Assembly: GCA_031002005.1 (NCBI GenBank)
Contig: JARYHS010013630.1
Location: forward strand, 25,821,112 to 25,885,111
Length of the DNA stretch: 64,000 nucleotides
DNA from: Vandiemenella viatica
Taxonomy: Eukaryota > Arthropoda > Insecta > Orthoptera > Morabidae
Direction of reading: 5' to 3'
Positions 1 through 11,034 of this stretch are shown here, piece by piece (position 1 is the first letter of the stretch; every line of letters begins with the position of its first letter). The position numbers and the translations under genes are program-made. The notes beneath the pieces are model-generated. The model did no database searches. It had not been told where the DNA came from and saw only the letters and a list, made by a program, of their open reading frames with translations.

Positions 1-285
1 TACCTGAATTAATGACTTCAAGAGGCCACATTAGTAAAAGATTAAACTGGCTGATAAAAAGAAAAAAAAAACATGAAACGGGCGAAGTAAACCACTCCAA
101 AATGGTCCTCAAAATGCCATATGTGCCCCGGACACTTTAGTGATTTCCTGAATGTGAATGACAGTGCGTTTCATTATGTTTCTAGTGTAGGTAGAAAGCT
201 TTTTCAATTTTTTATTCCGTATTATACTCTAAATTGTGAGTTTTATTTATGGTATTCGCTTAATAATAGTCCTTTACAACGAAAC
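1..285. other. AT-rich sequence without recognised features
   Basis: No ORF, terminal repeat or tRNA-like box was recognised. It forms the left flank of the hAT-like element that starts at 294. Confidence 0.4.
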
Positions 286-293
286 ATTTAGCG

Positions 294-896
294 CAGGGGT
301 CTATATGAGACCTCCGGAGGTCGATTGATACACGGGGGTCGAAAGGAGGTCGATTAACACTAAAGAGGATCAGTTAAACTGGCTAGGGAAGAAATGGGAA
401 TAATCCAACAAAAATTCGAAATACATGAATGAGGAACAGATTGAACCTGGAAAATCGTGGTGATTTGCGACTAAAACTTAACCATCTTCAACCGAACATC
501 AATAATCTCGCTGCTTTTCAGGCAAATCTATTCCACTATTAATATGAACTATTCTATAAAAAGATATGTTGACATATTTTTAAGATATTCATTAGTAATC
601 GCAAAATTACAGTAAGTGGTTTCATTCATCCAATATAATTTATTTTATTATCATTTTTTAAGATTATAATAACGGTGCAAAATATCTCCAGTTTCTGCTA
701 CTGTTATTGTTTTTTTTTTAGGATATTGGAACTGTAACTTTTTTCGCTGGGTTGTTTATCGAGGTTTACTTATTGTTAAAAATGAGAAATACCAAAAACG
801 ATTTAACTTTTTTTATTAAATACTTAATCTGGAGGTAGATAAAAAGGCAAATATTCTATGAAGGGGTCGATGGCGTTAAAAGTTTGGGGACCTCTG
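294..896. mobile_element. Non-autonomous hAT-like element
   Basis: The ends are CAGGGGTC at 294 and its near complement GACCTCTG at 889-896 (7 of 8 positions agree). An 8-bp direct repeat flanks them: ATTTAGCG at 286-293 and TTTTAGCG at 897-904, one mismatch. An 8-bp duplication with CAGRGGTC-type ends is the hAT hallmark. The left subterminal part repeats the word GGAGGTCGATT twice (314-354), as expected for transposase-binding subterminal repeats. The 603-bp interior is AT-rich and has no useful ORF, so this is a MITE-like deletion derivative needing transposase from elsewhere. Confidence 0.7.
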
Positions 897-904
897 TTTT
901 AGCG

Positions 905-1725
905 GAATCGCATTTCGATATCTGCAACCGTTGCGGAAATATTGGAGGTGTTCACGATGAGTTTCTGTGACGAAATTGTGTTTAGTGTTCAGCATTACCA
1001 TCTGATAGTTGTCCCTAGACTTCGGTGAAATCAAATATTACTAAAGTCATTAGTGAAGACACCTGAACAGCGAGTAGGGTCTCAAACACCTACGGGAGAA
1101 CAGCGTCTCCATGGAGATGGACCATTCATTATCGAAACAAGCTTCGAACAAAGAATGGAACACCAGTCTGCGATTTAAATTACTACCATTGTTGTTTTCT
1201 GGCACATCAGTACATTATGGTTCCGGCATAATTGCGCTTATTGTCTGCGACGACCTCGGTTGTCGGAGGGACTGCTTGTCTGGTGTGTGGTTCCCACTAA
1301 CTCGCCGCCGTGTGTCGTGTATCTCGCACTAATTAAGAATTTAAATGTATTCAATCGCAGGTTGGCAATTTTACTTAGCGACTTAAATGATGGTGCTCGA
1401 TAGGCAGTAGAATATTTTTTTCGTTCTGCTCGTATTTCCGGCTGGCATTGTGCCACGTTCTGTGGCGTGTAGGTGACCACGCTATATCTCGCGAAGGATG
1501 GCCAGCTATCGCGCGCTTTGTAACGTCCACAAACGTAGAAAGGTAGGTATTGATGAGAAGGAACGAGAACAGATTTGCTTCCGGCGTTAGAATCAAAACA
1601 AACAGAGCTAAATGTTATATTTCAGGCCACTTTCATGGTGATATATTGAAGACTAATTCTATTGCAGCAACATCTTAACGACGTGTATACGTCCTCACAT
1701 AGACCTCCAGTAAGGTGTAGTTGGG
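905..1725. other. Unassigned sequence
   Basis: Moderate base composition. Short ORFs occur on both strands (for example 1111-1332) but none has a recognisable domain, and they overlap each other in opposite orientations. I see no splice-bounded coding exon. Confidence 0.3.
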
Positions 1726-1860
1726 AACCGATAAATGTCCTTAGAATACCAACACAACAGTCGGCTGCCGCATGGCGCATGTGCATGCGCCATTTCGTGT
1801 CGCCCCAGCGTCTCGTGAGTCGTGACTCCGATCTGTCGGCGCAGCGGCTTCACACCTCAA
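1725..1860. repeat. Dispersed repeat with conserved palindrome, copy 1
   Basis: About 130 bp resemble 37529-37665 in the same orientation. Both copies share ATAAATGTC-TTAGAA, then an 8-bp inverted repeat ATGGCGCA/TGCGCCAT (here 1772-1779 and 1786-1793) with a 6-base loop, then CGTGTC and CGTGA words. The loop differs while the arms are conserved. The family is unknown to me. Confidence 0.55.
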
Positions 1861-2084
1861 TCCAGGAACTGCTATAGCATTTTTCACTTCAACTTTCACG
1901 CGCGACTAAACTGATTGACAGTGAGGGCAAACAGAAAGTTCCAGAACTGTGTCATGGTGACGTTCCTGGAAGTTCTAGAATGTTTTGTTAATATACCACC
2001 TAGTAAAACCCTTCCGACTTACAGAACCCAGTAATGGTTTCCTTTTAGACCACTGAAAAATCTCGTTGATGTAACCAAACGGCA

Positions 2085-2320
2085 TTGGACATGGGAGACC
2101 CAGGTGAACTCTGGCCTCGCATTCTTGAGGACGCGGGTTCAAATTCCCGTCCGGCCTTCTAGATTTAGATTTTACGTGGTTTCCTCATATCACTTCAGGA
2201 GAATGCCGGAATGGTTCCTTCAAAAGACCATTGTCGAATTCCCGTCCTTTCTCGCCTATAGTGGCCTGAATGTCGACAGCATGCAAAGACTTTTTTTTTT
2301 AACATTTAAAAAAAAGTAAA
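2085..2320 (+). mobile_element. tRNA-derived SINE (family I)
   Basis: A tRNA-like head is followed by a body and an A-rich tail. The B box is GGTTCAAATTCC near 2137-2148, a normal RNA polymerase III internal promoter. The body contains the words shared by all family I copies here: a TTTTACGTGGTTTCC-like stretch, GAATGCCGGAATGGTTCC and a final ATGTCGACAG. The related copies lie at 3035, 6500, 7650, 17508, 20685, 26496, 32470, 41002, 51608, 58807 and 61391. Confidence 0.75.
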
Positions 2321-2482
2321 CAATAGTTATAACCATACATATGTGGCCATAGCGCCGCGTTAGACCAAATTAATTTAGAATATCTGAACAAATCTAGTTC
2401 GCGTCAGCTGAGGCTTGGTTAAAGAAAGAATAGTTTTAGAAATATATTGATCTAACTGCGCCTCTTATTTTTTGGTTAGGAA

Positions 2483-2776
2483 GCGTGCATAAACCACGTT
2501 GCACCATTTTGGCCTCCTGTGAACCCCCTCCCCCCACGTAGCCCTACGTGGCTTTTGCCTCAATTTCCCCCCCCCCCCCCTCGAAAGTAGCACGCAGTTT
2601 TCCCCTTTTGATTCCAGAAGACATTTTGTACTGTTTTCTTTTGTCAGACGATTGTAAATTACATACGGAGATAATTAACTGAGGGAAATAAATATTCACA
2701 TGCTTTTGTGAGTTCTATTCCTCATTTTAACTGTGAAAAATGTTATGTAAAGAAACCTACGTGGCCTGGCTCGGAA
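2483..2776 (-). repeat. MITE-like repeat, truncated copy of the 47.2-kb family
   Basis: The sequence starts with GCGTGCATAAACCACG at 2483 and matches the reverse complement of 47221-47612 across its length. Shared blocks are the C-rich tract with GTAGCCC-ACGTGG, GATTCCAGAARACATTTT, GTAAATTAC and ACGTGGCYTGGCTCGGA. The right end lacks a matching terminal repeat, so this copy is truncated. The homopolymer of C at 2568-2580 lies inside it. Confidence 0.6.
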
Positions 2777-3034
2777 ACTTTGGGTGTAACAGTTAACTTC
2801 CTCTTAGTTTGGAGAGATTTCACTAATAACATGAAGAAAAGTCCTAGGTTTGTGAACGTTCCATTTAACACCAAAATCGAACAAGCATCTGTCATGAACA
2901 AAGGCGTTTTGCCAGAAATGAAGGGAAGTGTGGTGGGAGACATATCGACAAACACCGAAATAACGTTAGCGACTACACTGCAGACTTTTCTGTTTCTACG
3001 ACTGAAGACCTTGCAGTCATTAAAGCAACGGGAG

Positions 3035-3215
3035 AATGGAGGGCAAGGAATCGGAAGGAAATCGGTCACGGCCTTTTGATGAAACCATCCCGCCATTAGT
3101 GGAGTAATTTCGGTATATCTTGAGAAACCGAAATGTAGATGAACGAATGGAGATTTGAAACCATGTCCTTCCAGGAGCGAGCGTTATGCCTCACCTACCG
3201 CGCTCGGGAAAATAA
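3035..3215 (-). mobile_element. tRNA-derived SINE (family I), degraded
   Basis: Read on the minus strand, the body words GGCCGTGACCGATTTCCTTCCGA and the tail-proximal CCTTGCCCTCC are recognisable, with a tRNA-like head near 3190-3215 (AGCGTTATGCCTCACCTACC on the plus strand). The middle is diverged. ORFs at 2708-3079 and 2743-3096 cross the SINE and are not genes. Confidence 0.55.
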
Positions 3216-3785
3216 CAGTTGATTTCTGGTTGAGTAGCAAGAGCCAGACTACTATTAATATATGTTCAAAAAATTGTATGAGAATAATCCTCCCGATGTG
3301 TTATTTTTAGAGATTATACCCAGATGAGAAGAGCATTCATCGAAATCGGAGAACGAAACTAACAAATTACCGCACATGGAATATGTTAGGGTTGACAGTG
3401 GAAAACTGTTGGCCATTCTAAATGTCTGTTGCGGATTTATTATTTTTATTGCTTCCTGTCCGGAAAAAATCCTGCACCACCAGAAGTGTATGTAGGACAG
3501 TAGAACAGGCGGGCCATGTACCGACGTAAAAGACACATTTAAAAACCGGGCAAATTCGAGTCGAACCTCAGGGTTCCGTACTCTATTGACCTAAGTAGAT
3601 ATCTTGTATTTGAAATCGGAAATAGTCGCTCGGTATCAACACCAACGCTTGACGAGTTTTCAGATTAGGCAGCGGGCGTCTCTCCACGGCATTGCAGCTC
3701 GTCGCTGGTGAAATCGTTCAGCTTCCCGTAAAACTTATAATACGTATATTAGTATGCAATACCAATCTGAATTAAAAGCACTTTG
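3216..3785. other. Unassigned sequence
   Basis: No recognisable domain, repeat or RNA gene. The short minus-strand ORF at 3255-3536 has no motif I recognise. Confidence 0.3.
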
Positions 3786-3794
3786 AACAAAATA

Positions 3795-4530
3795 GTATTA
3801 ATGACCCGTGCGATATTTCGCGAATAAAATTCGATGAATGGTGAGGATGGCGGTTTGTAATAGGATAAAAAAAGAGCAGCCTCATTTGTAGCAATTGTTT
3901 ATTTTTTTAGTGGAATAGGTATGTAACAAAATACTTACAACTTATTAAGGAGCAATTAGGAAACATGTCTGGACGCGTAAAACATACGTATGACAAACTG
4001 TCACTGACCTTAACACAATACAACTAACCCGAGCAAAATACACGCAGCATATCCATATCTCTGTGATATTCGTTGTTGCAGTCATAGCCCGTGAGGAAAT
4101 TTCGCAAATGAAATGTTTACATAGTAATTGTATAGCAAAACAGAAATGTTTCCGTAACTGAAAGAAATATCCTGAAAGGTATTTATTGTACAAAAAACAC
4201 ACACTGTATTGCTATATCTGGGATATGTGCTGCTGCTGTCTATCCTCGCCGACGAATGTGAATCAGTTTATTAATATCTCTGTCTATGTAGTGCTGGTAT
4301 GTAGCGACTTGGCTCTGAATTGTCACATACACGTGACCTCCATAGACATTACTTTTGCCCTTTAATGGTCAAATTACGTTTTTTCCCCCTAACCGGAGAC
4401 CTTAATCTTTAAAATGATACCTCATTTATTGATTTTGGTTAGGTATGAAGGCAGGCAATAGCTTGTGATAAAAAAACTCCTCTCAGAAATAATATTTATG
4501 ATATGTAAAATCAATCTCAAAATTAATACT
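3795..4530 (+). repeat. Dispersed repeat carrying the ~168-bp unit, copy 1
   Basis: The head starts with GACCCGTGCGATATTTCGCG at 3800, then GGTTTGTAATAGGAT and TTTAGTGGAATAGGTATG. The same order of blocks occurs at 39300-39780 and, in reverse, at 30230-30450. After the head comes about one unit of the tandem repeat (TTTGCCCTTTAA, CCGGAGACCTTAATCTTTAAAATGATACC split by small changes, near 4340-4460). The element class is not known. A Helitron-like or other non-autonomous element with internal tandem repeats is possible. Confidence 0.6.
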
Positions 4531-5045
4531 TTAGTCAGTTTTGCTTAAAACTTATAAACTAGATATAAGTAGTTCATGAAAATTTATGATGTTATAATTG
4601 GTATTAGGAACATTATTTTAATTTTTTTGTTGATAGACGCAGTAAATAGAAATGGTCTCGACCACTTTGACGGCGTCTAAGGACTTTATTTTCAAATGAA
4701 TAAAATTAAAAGAAAAAATCTTAAAACTTGATCAAACCAGCTCTAAATATGTATACATTACTTGCTGAGATAGGAAAAAAAGGTTTTCTTCAGCCATCTT
4801 AATTTTTATGAAATGCCCTCAGAACATGATTTTGCAACATTTTGAATCTGACATTCAGTTTTTGATCAACGAAACACATAAATTTGAAGTACGCAGCTTA
4901 TTAGAGGCCTGTGACCAAAGGACGGAGCTCCGCTTCCCTTTCAACTATTTCCATCACTCGGTGACAGCCCTCGAGGGATTCACTTCTGCCTTACAAGTTT
5001 CTTGAAAAAATGATAGAAGTTTATGTACGAGTTACTGTTTTGTGT
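4531..5045. other. Unassigned AT-rich sequence
   Basis: A 65-codon ORF at 4808-5005 has no recognised motif. No terminal repeats are visible. Confidence 0.3.
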
Positions 5046-5047
5046 AG

Positions 5048-5365
5048 ATGACTATGACGTGTAGAGCTGCGTTGGGAATAAATGAAAACTGATAGAACGG
5101 AGAGGGGCCTATTCTTCGGAATGACACGAGAAGGTCGCCAGGTATAACGTCCCAATCCTACGCACAAATCACTACGAACAACTCATATTCTCTCACTCCA
5201 TACGCACTGCGGAGAGGTTCGGAATTTAACGCAGGACTTTAGTGTATAGCCTGCTGATTAGGAATTGTGCGCCAAGTCTTTATGATGAAAAATTTCTCCC
5301 ACCACCAGGACACGAACCACTTAACCTCGCGTCGGTCGCCGGACATCATCACGGTGCTGAAGCCA
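5048..5365 (-). mobile_element. SINE-like repeat (family II), copy 1
   Basis: The sequence resembles 9020-9288 plus 10018-10137 and 52233-52578. Shared words are CACTCCATACGC, GCAGGACTTTAGTG (consensus GGACTTTGGTGCACAAT), GATTAGGA and CACCACCAGGACACGAACC. Read on the minus strand, the last word gives a B-box-like GGTTCGTGTCC, so a tRNA-like head sits at the right end and the element points left. Confidence 0.55.
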
Positions 5366-5491
5366 TCTTTTATTTTTTATTGGCGTTTGACCATCTCAGC
5401 CATACAGCCATCTACAAGTGTGTTTATTCAACTGTGTACCCACCTTATTAGTCGAAGCAGAGACAGTTAGCCCAGAACAACTACAAGATAC

Positions 5492-5523
5492 CTGATGAAG
5501 ACTGCAGAGTCAGCAGTTGAAAC
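5492..5523 (+). other. Hammerhead-like hairpin motif
   Basis: CTGATGA (5492-5498) is followed by one extra A, a 6-bp stem GACTGC/GCAGTT with loop AGAGTCA, and then GAAAC (5519-5523). CTGANGA, stem II and GAAA are the conserved core of hammerhead ribozymes. The extra base before the stem is non-canonical but recurs at the two foldback elements at 17.8 and 58.5 kb. Self-cleavage is not shown. Confidence 0.35.
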
Positions 5524-5609
5524 GTCGTGTTTTTACACCACCATCCGGCGGGACACACGAGAAGATTTTGTTGCACTTTATTATCGTCATTATTGTTTTA
5601 AGTGGAGAC

Positions 5610-5720
5610 AACACTTAATTGAAACCACCCATGCCCTCGGCCGGACTCGAACCAGTGACCCTGTGGAAGTGAGGCCTTGCGCTACCAGGGCCGGTCTCAG
5701 CCAACAGAGCCGACGGACTC
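5610..5720 (-). mobile_element. tRNA-like SINE head
   Basis: On the minus strand the sequence reads a tRNA-like module: an A-box-like GGCCCTGGTAGCGCAAGG followed about 30 bases later by the B box GGTTCGAGTCC. No convincing acceptor stem or CCA-proximal structure is visible, so a SINE head or tRNA pseudogene is more likely than a working tRNA gene. Confidence 0.45.
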
Positions 5721-6480
5721 TAAAGAGGCGCCACAAACACTGGTACGCGGCTCGGAGACAGGCGGCAGTGTAGTGTAGAGGAACAATTTCTGCCAGACGA
5801 GGCGTGTCCTCACTACTCCTACGTTCTTCCCGCAACAATTCAGAGAGAGAATCGAGTTTAGTCGCTTCACCTTGAGGCCACTCGATAAATATCGTTACCA
5901 CCTGCGTTTCGCAGTTGAGGTGAGTATTTACGAAATCCTTCTAAGCTCTCCGCTGTTAAGGAAGGCCTTTGTCGTTCATCATCGCACCGCCTCCGTCCGA
6001 CATGCTGCTGATCGCTATCACCTCTAATGCTTAAACCAGAATCACATAACTCAAACTACAAACCGGTTCATATAAATCTCTTTTACTAAGTATATTGCGC
6101 ATAAAATACATTTAAAGGCCCATCAACAGTACACAAATGATGACAAAATTAATTTTTCTTTCCTCGTTACAGGAATCTGATAAAAAATAGGATGACCTCT
6201 GCAACTGAACAATAGCAACGCGTACAACTAACTTGTTTCAGACAATTCTGAAAGTTATAAAAATAAGAGCAGCTTAAAAAATGATGTGATTCGAGAATTA
6301 CCGTAACCTTGCACGATACTGGAAACGACACTCTGGTTATTGGCCCAACTACCACACCTCACAACAGAAATGTAATTGACTGCACTATAATACCATCATC
6401 TGAATGTAATAGTGATATCATCATAGAAAACCAGCCCGACAAAATTTATAAACGGCAAATATTAATAAACAATAACTCGT
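5721..6480. other. Unassigned sequence
   Basis: ORFs at 5495-5773 and 5590-5901 are opposite-strand readings across the SINE head and carry no domain. Nothing else is recognised. Confidence 0.3.
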
Positions 6481-6499
6481 TATACCCGCAAGTGTTATT

Positions 6500-6593
6500 G
6501 CACCACAGCACTGGATCGCAGGGACCAGGTTGGAATCCTGGTCCCCGCCTACCGGCCTTCCTTATTGCTGGTTTTGGGCGGTGTTCCCTAATC
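6500..6593 (+). mobile_element. tRNA-derived SINE fragment (family I)
   Basis: A B-box-like GGTTGGAATCCTGGTCCCC near 6529 is followed by a diverged family I body (CCGGCCTTCC, GGTTTTGGGCGGTGTTCCC). It is cut off on the right by the hAT MITE inserted at 6602. Confidence 0.5.
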
Positions 6594-6601
6594 ATCTGGA
6601 G

Positions 6602-6948
6602 CAGGGTTTCTCAAAGTGGGATAAGCGAACCTCTATGGGTTCGCCAATTGAACGTAGGGAACTCACGACAAGATTTAGGTTATGGCGGCTAACTGGATAT
6701 CTCGAAAGTGAAACACGCAACATAGCGAATTGGGATTGAAAACGAGCAAATCGACCAATCTTGCCACAAGAATCAATCCCGTGCATCAAATTAATTAAAA
6801 ACATATCAATCTTTGTGACTGTATTACGTTTATTTTTTTTAGACAAAATCATTATTTAAAAAAATAAAAAGCCAGTTTTTTAAAGGTGTTCGCTATTTTT
6901 TGGGAAATTTCTTAAGGGCACATGGAGCTATGAGTTTGAATAGCCCTG
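6602..6948 (+). mobile_element. hAT MITE, copy 1 of a two-copy family
   Basis: The ends CAGGGTTTCTCAAA and (reverse complement of the right end) CAGGGCTATTCAAA agree at 11 of 14 bases. The flanks ATCTGGAG (6594-6601) and ATCTAGAC (6949-6956) look like a decayed 8-bp target duplication. The whole 347 bp is homologous to the reverse complement of 46818-47151, including CTTTGTGACTGTATTAC and the A-rich tract before the right end. It has no coding capacity. Confidence 0.75.
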
Positions 6949-6956
6949 ATCTAGAC

Positions 6957-7640
6957 GAATGATAGGATGGACCTCAGCCGCCGCCTCATAAACTACACAT
7001 CTCACAAAGAAAAATACACTTAACACGGCAAAACATATGTTACACGAATCACAGCCAGAGGGCAACACTTAAGCTCTCCCATTGCTTCGAGAAATAGTAA
7101 TCTCTGTTTTTAACCACCCGGTGGAAACACTGAACAAACTCTTAATTACAATCCACGATGAGAATCAAGGCTTTGCATGATCTGATAAAGTCCATTCGCA
7201 AATAATAATAATTTATTATTTTGTGGAAGGTAATGCTCTAAGAAAAAGCAAATGACGAGGAAAAAACAGTTGAATTGCTGGTATTACAGAAAATACCTCG
7301 ATGCCTCAGGAGGAGCAATATTTTGTATATCAGCGTACTGTATTGTTGTCCTTCTGTCTCGGTAACAAGAGAGGGCTTAATCTCAAAGACGGGTTGGCGA
7401 GCACCATCATCTTCCGTTCCTCGACCCCAAGAACTTGCCACCATGGCGCTGGTAATTCCTTACCTGCCAGGATTTAGAGGATTTGAAGGTAACCAAACAA
7501 ATACGACGTCGGAAGTAACTGCTACTATGCTTCACACAAACGTCTTCTCGTTAGAGACAGTGTAAAAGAGAGTAAAGAAACCCACTTTGGTGGGTGGGTG
7601 ATAACGTTAGAAGCTGGAATTAGGGTAGTAGGTTAAAAAA
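6957..7640. other. Unassigned sequence with a strong start-codon context
   Basis: A plus-strand reading frame at 7275-7565 contains GCCACCATGG at 7439-7448, a textbook vertebrate initiation context. The 40-residue product from that ATG has no motif I recognise. GAAGGTAACC follows 45 bases later and could serve as a weak splice donor. Chance is the simplest explanation. Confidence 0.25.
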
Positions 7641-7649
7641 TCCCGTTCG

Positions 7650-7785
7650 GTTATCCACATTTCGGTTTTCCATGGTTTCCCGAAACCACTTCGGGTGAAT
7701 GCCGGGGTGGTTCCTTCAAAAGGCCATACTCGAGTTCCCTACTGTTTCTTGTGTCCAGACCTTTCGCGCCAGTAATGACCTCTAT
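7650..7785 (+). mobile_element. tRNA-derived SINE body (family I)
   Basis: Only the body is clear: GGTTTTCCATGGTTTCCCGA, then GTGAATGCCGGGGTGGTTCC, then AGGCCATACTCGAGTTCC and AATGACCTCTATGTC. The tRNA-like head left of 7650 is not recognisable. It abuts the tail of the LINE at 7786. Confidence 0.65.
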
Positions 7786-8500
7786 GTCTACATCTATATC
7801 CATACTCCGCAAAACCGTAGGTGGCACCAAACCTTATCTCCACTCTATGCATTCCGATACTGAATGGTAAGAGGGAAAAAAGAAATCATATAAGCATCAG
7901 TACGATACCTTATTTCATTTTATCTCTCCTGTTATTACGAACCAAATAGGTTGGTGGTAGAACTATTTGGTCACACTCGTACATGAAATTGGATTTTCTC
8001 ACGTTCGTAAAAAAAAAAAATTCAAACGAAACCTGTTTCCCAGACAATCTGTGTACCAATTATGTAACGCTTTCATAAGGGCTGCGCCAAGCAGTCACAA
8101 ATGGAGCGGCTCTTCTCTGTACTTTGTTTATACTGTCATTCAATCCCTTGCCATGTGGATCTCAAACGGCACAACAGTAGTCCAAATGTGAACACACGAG
8201 CGTTCTGTGCGCTGTCTCCTTCATACCTGCGTTACAATTCTTCAAAATTACCTATGAATCGCAGTCTATAATTAGCTCTGCCTTTGACAGAAGTTATTTC
8301 ATGTTGATTTTTACTGTTACACCTAAATACTTCAGGGAATCAGCCAGGTAAGTAAATGAAGTGCTTACTTTCTTCTCCTGAAGGAACGGATTCTTTTTGT
8401 TAGTTATGCTCGTTGCCTTGCACTTTTTCAATGTAGTACATGTTGCCATTGATCGCACTATGTCGACATAACATCCAGATTTTTAAGCAGTCGGTCAAAT
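7786..8500 (-). mobile_element. Decayed Jockey/CR1-like LINE 3' end
   Basis: On the minus strand, 8350-8040 translates with several breaks to the C-terminal region of a non-LTR reverse transcriptase: KYLGVTV, then HLDYCCAV-DPHGKGL, then KVQRRAA-FVT. Further along are the 3' untranslated part and the tail GCGGAGTATGGATATAGATG at about 7786-7830, matching the (GATGTA)n-type tails of the copies at 18735 and 29700. The frame is broken by stops and shifts and it is 5'-truncated. An A-rich insertion lies at 8010-8019. Confidence 0.7.
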
Positions 8501-8543
8501 TCCAATTCGAATTGAAAATGTCGACAATGCGTAAAGGCACAAA

Positions 8544-8572
8544 ATAAATAAATAAATAAATAAAAAAAATCG
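8544..8572. repeat. (TAAA)n microsatellite
   Basis: Six or so AAATA/TAAA units followed by an A tract. It may be the A-rich tail of an insertion. Confidence 0.7.
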
Positions 8573-9019
8573 TTTTTTTCTTTTATGGTGTGAACATCCT
8601 ACAGAATAGCCGAGTCACGATTATCGTGGATGTTCCTAGGATGCCCCTCGGGGCAAGACGCACAGTGGAGGCCAGTGGCCTGTTAAGGGGTCATTACGCA
8701 AACTGATCCTTCCTGCGTCTCTGCTGACACAGAGTTATGTTTTCCCGTGCACACTCTGCACCAGCCAAAAATTCGCCACCGCATCCGAGTCTCCAGCGTA
8801 AAGGACCATTCGGGAAACCCAGTGCACACTCACTGATGTTGACAGGTGCAACTATCAGGGTACGAGGTAAATGGCTCTACAGTGGATAACATGTGTCTTC
8901 TTCTTCAACGAGTACCACACCCATATCCGAGTGTAGGCGGTGATGTTTATCCCAGCATGGTGACGTTCTAGGGAAGATGAAGTGGGGATAGTTTCCCGTT
9001 GCTTTCCCATATTTGACAG
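8573..9019. other. Unassigned, relatively GC-rich sequence
   Basis: No ORF with a domain. It may belong to the 5' body of the family II SINE-like repeat at 9020, but no second copy is present here to define it. Confidence 0.3.
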
Positions 9020-9285
9020 TGTTGTTGTAAGTGTTTGTGACTGTGATGAGGTGTGTTCAATGTATAGTGTGGGTGACAGATGATAGAAGAGAGAAGGTGA
9101 AACTCCGTGCTACCAATTCAAGCCTAAACTTCCGAAATACACTTGGGCCGCCTGTCTTAACGTCCCCATACGCCGCCCGGACGAATCGTTATCAACAGTG
9201 TCGTGCCGTATACCATCACTCCATACGCCGTGCGAAGAGGTTTGGCGTTTAGCCAAGGACTTTGGTGCACAATATGGTGATTAGG
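9020..9285 (-). mobile_element. SINE-like repeat (family II), copy 2, left part
   Basis: This matches 5048-5365 and 52233-52578 (GACTGTGATG, CTCCATACGC, GGACTTTGGTGCACAAT, GGTGATTAGGA). The homology stops at GATTAGGA and resumes at 10018 with CACCACCACCTCTCCTACCC. The interruption is a LINE. Confidence 0.65.
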
Positions 9286-10012
9286 ACTTTTTTTTTATTT
9301 ATTTGGCCTTCAGCCATAAAGGCTATTTAGCCATTCCTAAGTTTACACGGTGCCTTATATACATGAGATATTAAACTTACTTATTTCATTATCTGCTTAG
9401 AACAGCAAGTTCACAAACTACCTTAACACGACAAGAAATAAAAATTTAACCTGAAACATTGCGTACATTAAAATAGCAGGTTTACCTAATACATTATATA
9501 CATTACAATGGCATGTTGAATTATATACACATTAAGATAACAAGTTAACAGAATACCTCAAGGTAAAAAGTTCGTGTAATACATTATATACATTGGAATA
9601 ATAGGATAAAATATTACAATTGCTCATACCATTATTAAACTTTTACAGTTCCATTTCAATTTGTCCCAAAAATGCGTACATGAGGCAGAGGATTTTATAT
9701 TTGTTTGTAAGTAGCAGGGTAGTAACATTTGTAGGAAGATTGATACCCATCTGCACTAAGTTCTTGATGACGCTGTCTGATAATATGTGACTGACATCTT
9801 CCTCCAGGCCACACTCGCAGTATGGTTCACCTCCCATACTGATCCTATATAGCGTGCTTCTCGAAGCGTGCATGCCCAAATTTTGAACGCAATATAGTTT
9901 TCTAGGGCAGAGAATATTTCGGAACGATGGCCGTTTTACGATTTCTGTGTGTATGCATGCGTAGTGCTTACCGTTCATGGTGGACGTGTGTCTCTATTCT
10001 TTATCCCAGTAT
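9286..10012 (-). mobile_element. Non-LTR retrotransposon 3' end with C-terminal ORF fragment
   Basis: A minus-strand ORF (9978-9643, 111 codons) ends in a cysteine-histidine motif, CECGLEEDVSHIL, followed by a hydrophobic stretch ending FLGQIEMEL. This resembles the domain found after RNase H at the C-terminus of Jockey/I-type ORF2 proteins, which handles template or RNA binding. About 340 bp of AT-rich 3' untranslated sequence follow, and the poly(A) tail appears on the plus strand as T9 at 9288-9296. The element is 5'-truncated and sits inside a family II SINE, with ATTAG repeated at both edges (9280 and 10013). Confidence 0.7.
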
Positions 10013-10017
10013 AATTA

Positions 10018-10137
10018 GTGCGCACCACCACCTCTCCTACCCTGCCAGCCACGTCCTGATGACGAACAGTTCTTCCACCACCAGGAGTGGAACCAGGTAA
10101 CCCCGTGTCAGAAGCCGGGCATCTTCACCGTGCCGCT
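10018..10137 (-). mobile_element. SINE-like repeat (family II), copy 2, tRNA-like head
   Basis: It continues the repeat interrupted at 9285. Read on the minus strand it has a B-box-like GGTTCCACTCC and ends near TGTTAGCGGCACGG, equivalent to 52490-52578. Confidence 0.6.
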
Positions 10138-11030
10138 AACAACTGCTACGTGCAATCGCTATATATTATTTCTAGAAGGCGATTTTTCCCTTTTATCCCT
10201 TCATATGCAATTATAATCGGTGTATGAGGTACTATTGTAAATATTAATCTCTCCGCTTCTGATAAGTTGTTAATTTGTCATTGCACATTGTATTGTTTAT
10301 TTTTAATTCGAAATTTTTTTTTCTTTATATCCTGGATGTTTTAATGCGGCTATTCGATTCGCCCTTATGGTCTCGTGTCAAGGTTCTATACTCTCAAAAT
10401 ATGCGAGCAAATAGTGACCACGAATTTAATTGCGGGCTGCTCAAATTCGGAAACGGTCATTTAGAAATTCAGACAGATCACGAGTGGCAAGGAGGTATTC
10501 TAATCCCCATATTATATTTTCAACGATATTGTCTTAGATTTAACTTTTAATATTTTCCACTGATGTTCCCCTCTTCAGTGTTATGTTTTACCTCAAGATT
10601 AACTAATAAAGAGTGATTAAAAAGTTATTTTTTCATCCTATTCAAAACCACAAATCGCCCTATTAAATTTTAACGCTTCATGGTATTCTATTCGCAACGA
10701 TAACACAGAATCAAAACTCTTTTTATATCATGTTCATTTGTTTATATATCTATAATTATTGTATAGGTATCAATATTAATGTTAAATTTCTATTTAAGAA
10801 ATCAGAGGGCTGATAGCTCAGTAAAGAGTACGAACATAGTCTTTGGTTTATGATTATCTTTGGCTGGTCCGGGCCATGGGGGAAAGAAATATATGGAGGC
10901 GACGCAAGAGACCTTCACCACGCATTGAAGTGACGCCGGGCGGAGGAGGAGTGGGGGGCTAGGGCGTGCCCATACAGACACGGGGTACTATATGTACAAA
11001 AACCTCAAGGGGACTCTAGGATAAACGTGA
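10138..11030. other. Unassigned sequence
   Basis: The ORF at 10275-10550 has no motif. A segment at 10866-10900 (GGTCCGGGCCATGG and GAAATATATGGAGG) resembles the reverse complement of 12420-12480 near the THAP exon, so both belong to some repeat or duplicated leader. Confidence 0.3.
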
Positions 11031-11034
11031 CACC

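Noticed and set aside
7439..7565. Gene starting at GCCACCATGG
   Set aside because: The 40-residue product has no motif, and the vertebrate optimum is not the insect consensus. A chance match is likely.
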